Origin: Thermoprotei archaeon
GTDB taxonomy: Archaea > Thermoproteota > Thermoprotei > QMSL01 > B3-G16
Length of the DNA: 8,459 nt
NCBI GenBank assembly: GCA_021158375.1
Contig: JAGGUS010000155.1
Location: 1 to 8,459, forward strand
Direction: 5' to 3'
The translations under genes and the position numbers were made by a program. The notes below the pieces were generated by a model. It made no database searches. It was not told the DNA's origin and saw only the letters and a program-made list of their open reading frames with translations. How positions within the stretch are numbered: the stretch's first letter is position 1; the number at the start of each line of letters is the position of its first letter. Below are positions 6,715-8,459 of the stretch, in pieces.

Positions 6715-7032
6715 TTACCTCTTTATTAGTACCAATAGCCCTATTAAGACAATTCCTAAATAAGCTAAGATTATGCGTAGAGGTACAGTGAACATAAAGC
6801 ATATGAAGGCTAAGATAGGGACGGATTCTAATGCTATAAAGCATAAGAGGTAATATAGGTAGCTAACGGGTACAGGCGGATCAGTAGGAGAACCCTTTTC
6901 ACCACAAGCATATACAGATGATTTCTCAGAAGATGAAACAATACGAGACTTTTTCCTAAATATGAAGTAGAGCGCGATTACCGGCAACGCAACCACGCAG
7001 TACGCTATAAGGACGTCTATTACAACGTTCAT
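6715..7032 (-). CDS. NuoA-like small membrane subunit (divergent)
   Basis: A protein of 105 residues with three membrane helices (about 6-25, 58-82 and 86-103), the size and topology of NuoA, at the head of the operon immediately before B. YACGEKG (Cys43) in the loop after TM1 corresponds to the NuoA YECGxE motif, which reports on the active/deactive loop in ND3. In TM2 the usual FDxE acidic pair is reduced to a single Glu69 (ALESVP). The rest is poorly conserved, so NuoA assignment rests on motif, topology and position. ATG at 7032 is preferred because GGTG sits 8 bases upstream; an in-frame GTG at 7041 would add three residues and overlap that site. NuoA is not a normal part of Ech/Mbh/Hyc hydrogenases, which makes its presence notable. 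Confidence 0.8.
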   Translation of the reverse strand: MNVVIDVLIAYCVVALPVIALYFIFRKKSRIVSSSEKSSVYACGEKGSPTDPPVPVSYLYYLLCFIALESVPILAFICFMFTVPLRIILAYLGIVLIGLLVLIKR

Positions 7033-7040
7033 TAGTACCA

Positions 7041-7074
7041 CACCCTAAGATAGATACCTAATTACTTTTAAAAG
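7041..7074 (-). promoter_or_regulatory. Probable operon promoter and ribosome site upstream of the A gene
   Basis: On the minus strand, CTTTTAAAAG (7074-7065) is a TATA-like box with AAAG before it, which could serve as a BRE. Its centre is about 37 bases from the ATG at 7032, so initiation would fall near 7043-7045 and give a leader of about a dozen bases beginning at GGTG (7044-7041). This is the only clear promoter candidate for the ten-gene cluster. Placement is by eye. Confidence 0.45.
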
Positions 7075-7160
7075 CTTTACTTATTAGTAAAAACCGTTGA
7101 GATCTCCTAGACCTAAATAAGCTATTTGAGGTACGTCCTTCTGAAAATTAGGAGAATTGC
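7042..7160. other. Intergenic gap between regulator and hydrogenase operon
   Basis: This 119-bp non-coding stretch between the regulator stop and the A gene holds the TATA-like box above, a weak TTTTT tract on the minus strand (7093-7089) that could end the regulator transcript, an 8-bp GAGATCTC palindrome (7099-7106) and a small AAATA/TATTT inverted repeat (about 7114-7126). None of the last three is strong enough to call a terminator or operator. Confidence 0.4.
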
Positions 7161-8042
7161 CTAACCATAGGAACTAAGTAATGAACGAAGAAATCCGGGG
7201 CTCACGAGTATATTGTACATAAGGCATATGTAATAGACTATGCTCACGATTATGAAAGCATGCTCCATTCTTAACTTCTTTACGGAACTTAAAATTACTG
7301 TTAGGTAACCAATAGCCATTGTTTGGAGCAATATCAGACCAGTACCAATTATGAAATCACTATACGTATAACGTGAAATTATGTGATATACTATTGGATA
7401 TATGAGGAGGGGAATTAGCCCGGAAGGCACGCTTAAGAAGAGCCTTAAGTGACCGCGATATATTCCATGAAATAATAAAGAGAGGAGTTCAAGAAGTGCA
7501 TATATCATTAACCAGCTTAAGATATAGGACAAGAATAGTACCACATAATTCTCGATGACGCCTGTAAAGAAGAATAACGAAAACCTCAGTTTTCCTATAC
7601 AGATGGAGATGAAGCTTAAGATGAGGGAGACTACCGAGAGTATAAGGTAATACGAATCCTTTGATACTAGGTATTCAAGCCATTTAGGGAGGAATAAAAC
7701 TCGCAAAGGCTTAAATATGCGCTTAAATCTCATTAAAGCAGGAGAGCTCATGCTACTTAGGTAAGCTTTTAGCCTTTCCTCATCTCTTGTCAATATCTCA
7801 TAGAGAGCTTTCCCCTTCTCAGTAAGCATGTATTTTCTAGCATCATCTTGCTTTACAAAGCCTTCAAGTTGCTCTAGGTTATAATAAAGAGTACCAGTAC
7901 TCGTATTAAGATGCCGTTGTAGCTCACTAAATCCAGCACGCCCCTTCTCACCTAGGAACTTTATTATTCCTCTCTTCACAGGATGAGCAAGGATCTGATA
8001 AGCTCTCAATACATCATCTTTATCATTAGTACGTTCGTGCAT
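7161..8042 (-). CDS. Winged-helix DNA-binding protein with C-terminal membrane domain
   Basis: A 293-residue protein in two parts. Residues 12-92 form an ArsR-like winged helix: YQILAHPVKRGIIKFL (helix 1), GFSELQRHL (helix 2), STGTLYYNLEQLE (recognition helix, 48-60), then a short wing ending DARKYMLTEKG. After a basic linker (100-120), about five hydrophobic segments (131-149, 165-192, 201-222, 228-252, 261-281) indicate a membrane-embedded domain, somewhat like the wHTH-Yip1 proteins of archaea. No metal-binding Cys or His cluster is visible in the winged helix. It lies upstream of the hydrogenase operon on the same strand but with its own promoter region. A role in controlling that operon, or itself, from the membrane is an inference from position only. 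The ATG start at 8042 is followed by a Lys/Asp-rich leader; AGGGG lies about 6 bases upstream. Confidence 0.85.
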   Translation of the reverse strand: MHERTNDKDDVLRAYQILAHPVKRGIIKFLGEKGRAGFSELQRHLNTSTGTLYYNLEQLEGFVKQDDARKYMLTEKGKALYEILTRDEERLKAYLSSMSSPALMRFKRIFKPLRVLFLPKWLEYLVSKDSYYLILSVVSLILSFISICIGKLRFSLFFFTGVIENYVVLFLSYILSWLMIYALLELLSLLFHGIYRGHLRLFLSVPSGLIPLLIYPIVYHIISRYTYSDFIIGTGLILLQTMAIGYLTVILSSVKKLRMEHAFIIVSIVYYICLMYNILVSPGFLRSLLSSYG

Positions 8043-8043
8043 A

Positions 8044-8075
8044 ATCGTCCCCTACTGTTATTGGTATATAATAAA
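8044..8075 (-). promoter_or_regulatory. Probable promoter of the winged-helix gene
   Basis: The minus strand has TTTATTATATA (8075-8065), a good archaeal TATA box centred about 28 bases before the ATG at 8042. That spacing predicts a start site within a few bases of the ATG (short or no leader). In that case the nearby GGGG (8052-8049) would lie outside the transcript and not act as a ribosome site; an upstream start site cannot be excluded. Confidence 0.45.
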
Positions 8076-8076
8076 T

Positions 8077-8096
8077 ATATTTCGAAATAGAAATAT
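8077..8096. promoter_or_regulatory. Palindromic element, possible operator between divergent genes
   Basis: TATTTCGAAATA (8078-8089) is a perfect 12-bp palindrome. It overlaps a second inverted repeat, ATATTTC (8077-8083) with GAAATAT (8090-8096), so three GAAAT-like half-sites lie within 20 bases. It abuts the upstream side of the winged-helix gene's TATA box. An autoregulatory site for the dimeric winged-helix protein is plausible. The region is very A+T-rich, so chance is not excluded. Confidence 0.35.
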
Positions 8097-8106
8097 GCTT
8101 AGCCTA

Positions 8107-8130
8107 CCTTATTAAATTAACTCGTAGTGA
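8107..8130 (+). promoter_or_regulatory. Possible promoter of the radical SAM gene
   Basis: CCTTATTAAATTAA (8107-8120) contains a TATA-like box centred about 24 bases before the ATG at 8136, consistent with a leaderless or nearly leaderless transcript. A weak GTGA (8127-8130) sits 5 bases before the ATG. The assignment is by eye and modest. Confidence 0.3.
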
Positions 8131-8135
8131 AGAAC

Positions 8136-8459
8136 ATGCCCAGAGTAGTGATGATATTTGATCCTTGGAAAGATGAAATGTGTACCTGTCCTCCAAAATA
8201 TTCATGCTCGCCTTATACGGGATGTAGTCATTCTTGTCTATATTGCTATATATCATCGTATATACCGAATGCCTTTATAGCTAGACCTAAGAAGAATTTT
8301 ATAAAGAGATTAACCAGGGACATAAGGCGAATAGATCCTAGAATCCCGATATCTATGGCAAATAGCAGTGATCCCTATACACCACCAGAGGATAAGCTTA
8401 GGCTAACCAGGAGGGCATTAGAAATCTTAATACCCAAAGGGTTAAAGCTCATAATATTA
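8136..8459 (+). CDS. SPL-like radical SAM protein (N-terminal part, cut by window edge)
   Basis: The first 108 codons run from ATG at 8136 to the right edge without a stop. The radical SAM motif is CSHSCLYCY (Cys30, Cys34, Cys37; CX3CX2C), which binds the [4Fe-4S] cluster that cleaves S-adenosylmethionine. It is embedded in PYTGCSHSCLYCY, typical of the spore-photolyase-like (SplB-related) archaeal proteins, followed by NSSDPYTPPE (77-86), a SAM-contacting region in that family, and LTRRALEIL. Three more Cys (16, 18, 24) precede it in MCTCPPKYSC. Function beyond SAM radical chemistry is unknown; most such archaeal proteins are annotated as DNA repair photolyase-like without proof. It is transcribed away from the hydrogenase operon and shows no evident functional tie to it. 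Confidence 0.9.
   Translation, partial: MPRVVMIFDPWKDEMCTCPPKYSCSPYTGCSHSCLYCYISSYIPNAFIARPKKNFIKRLTRDIRRIDPRIPISMANSSDPYTPPEDKLRLTRRALEILIPKGLKLIIL

Noticed and set aside
6713..6844. ATG at 6844 as the start of the B subunit, giving a 195-residue protein
   Set aside because: It overlaps the A gene by 130 bases, and the extra residues are simply the A coding region read in another frame; GTG starts with ribosome sites lie just after the A stop.
522..7032. Annotation as ordinary NADH-quinone oxidoreductase
   Set aside because: No NuoE/F/G genes are present in the window, and D and B carry hydrogenase rather than complex I ligand motifs.
7099..7106. GAGATCTC palindrome as an operator
   Set aside because: An 8-bp palindrome is expected often by chance, and there is no second copy at the regulator promoter.
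7089..7126. Terminator for the winged-helix gene (T5 tract and AAATA/TATTT inverted repeat)
   Set aside because: The stem is only 5 bp and A+T-only, and the T tract is short and lies over 60 bases after the stop; chance is a sufficient explanation in this composition.
1..8459. Insertion sequences, CRISPR arrays, tRNA or rRNA genes
   Set aside because: No transposase-like frame, terminal inverted repeats, regularly spaced repeats or RNA gene signatures were seen on either strand.

Overview
The window looks like part of the chromosome of a thermophilic archaeon, probably Thermoproteota or a relative. The reasons are A+T-rich DNA with heavy use of ATA (Ile) and AGA/AGG (Arg) codons, GGTG/GAGGTGA-type ribosome binding sites, TATA-like boxes placed for short-leader or leaderless transcripts, and a winged-helix regulator joined to a membrane domain. 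This placement is an inference; no rRNA or other marker gene is present.

About seven of the 8.4 kb is one tightly packed minus-strand operon with complex I gene order, read right to left: A (7032-6715), B (6712-6257), C (6267-5818), D (5842-4670), H (4673-3690), I (3693-3268), J (3271-2816), K (2819-2508), L (2501-522) and the first 174 codons of another antiporter-type subunit, probably NuoN-like (522 to beyond position 1). Junctions D/H, H/I, I/J and J/K are 4-base ATGA overlaps, and L/next is a one-base TAATG overlap. No NuoE/F/G (NADH module) genes are seen, so a ferredoxin-type donor entering through subunit I is the likeliest electron source.

The central observation is that the 'NuoD' protein is not an ordinary quinone-type NuoD. 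It carries both Ni-binding CxxC motifs of [NiFe] hydrogenases (RICGICNVAH at residues 67-76 and DPCFACTDR at 357-365) plus a 25-residue tail after the second motif, like the tail removed during HycE-type maturation. 'NuoB' has the matching hydrogenase small-subunit motif CNAC instead of the tandem Cys-Cys of complex I. The cluster therefore reads as a membrane-bound group 4-like [NiFe] hydrogenase with an almost complete complex I membrane arm, including a NuoA-like subunit and a true NuoL. In addition, the NuoL C-terminal lateral-helix region contains a 27-residue tandem duplication. A lateral-helix insertion of about that size is the feature I recall from complex I versions with an extra antiporter subunit. 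Together these suggest a hydrogenase/complex I hybrid with an enlarged ion-pumping arm; the left edge cuts the operon before this can be confirmed.

Upstream on the same strand lies a winged-helix protein with a five-helix membrane domain (8042-7161), separated from the operon by about 120 bp that hold the putative operon promoter. A 93-bp intergenic region with a TATTTCGAAATA palindrome separates it from a divergent, truncated SPL-like radical SAM gene (8136 to the right edge). No RNA genes, insertion sequences or CRISPR arrays were seen.
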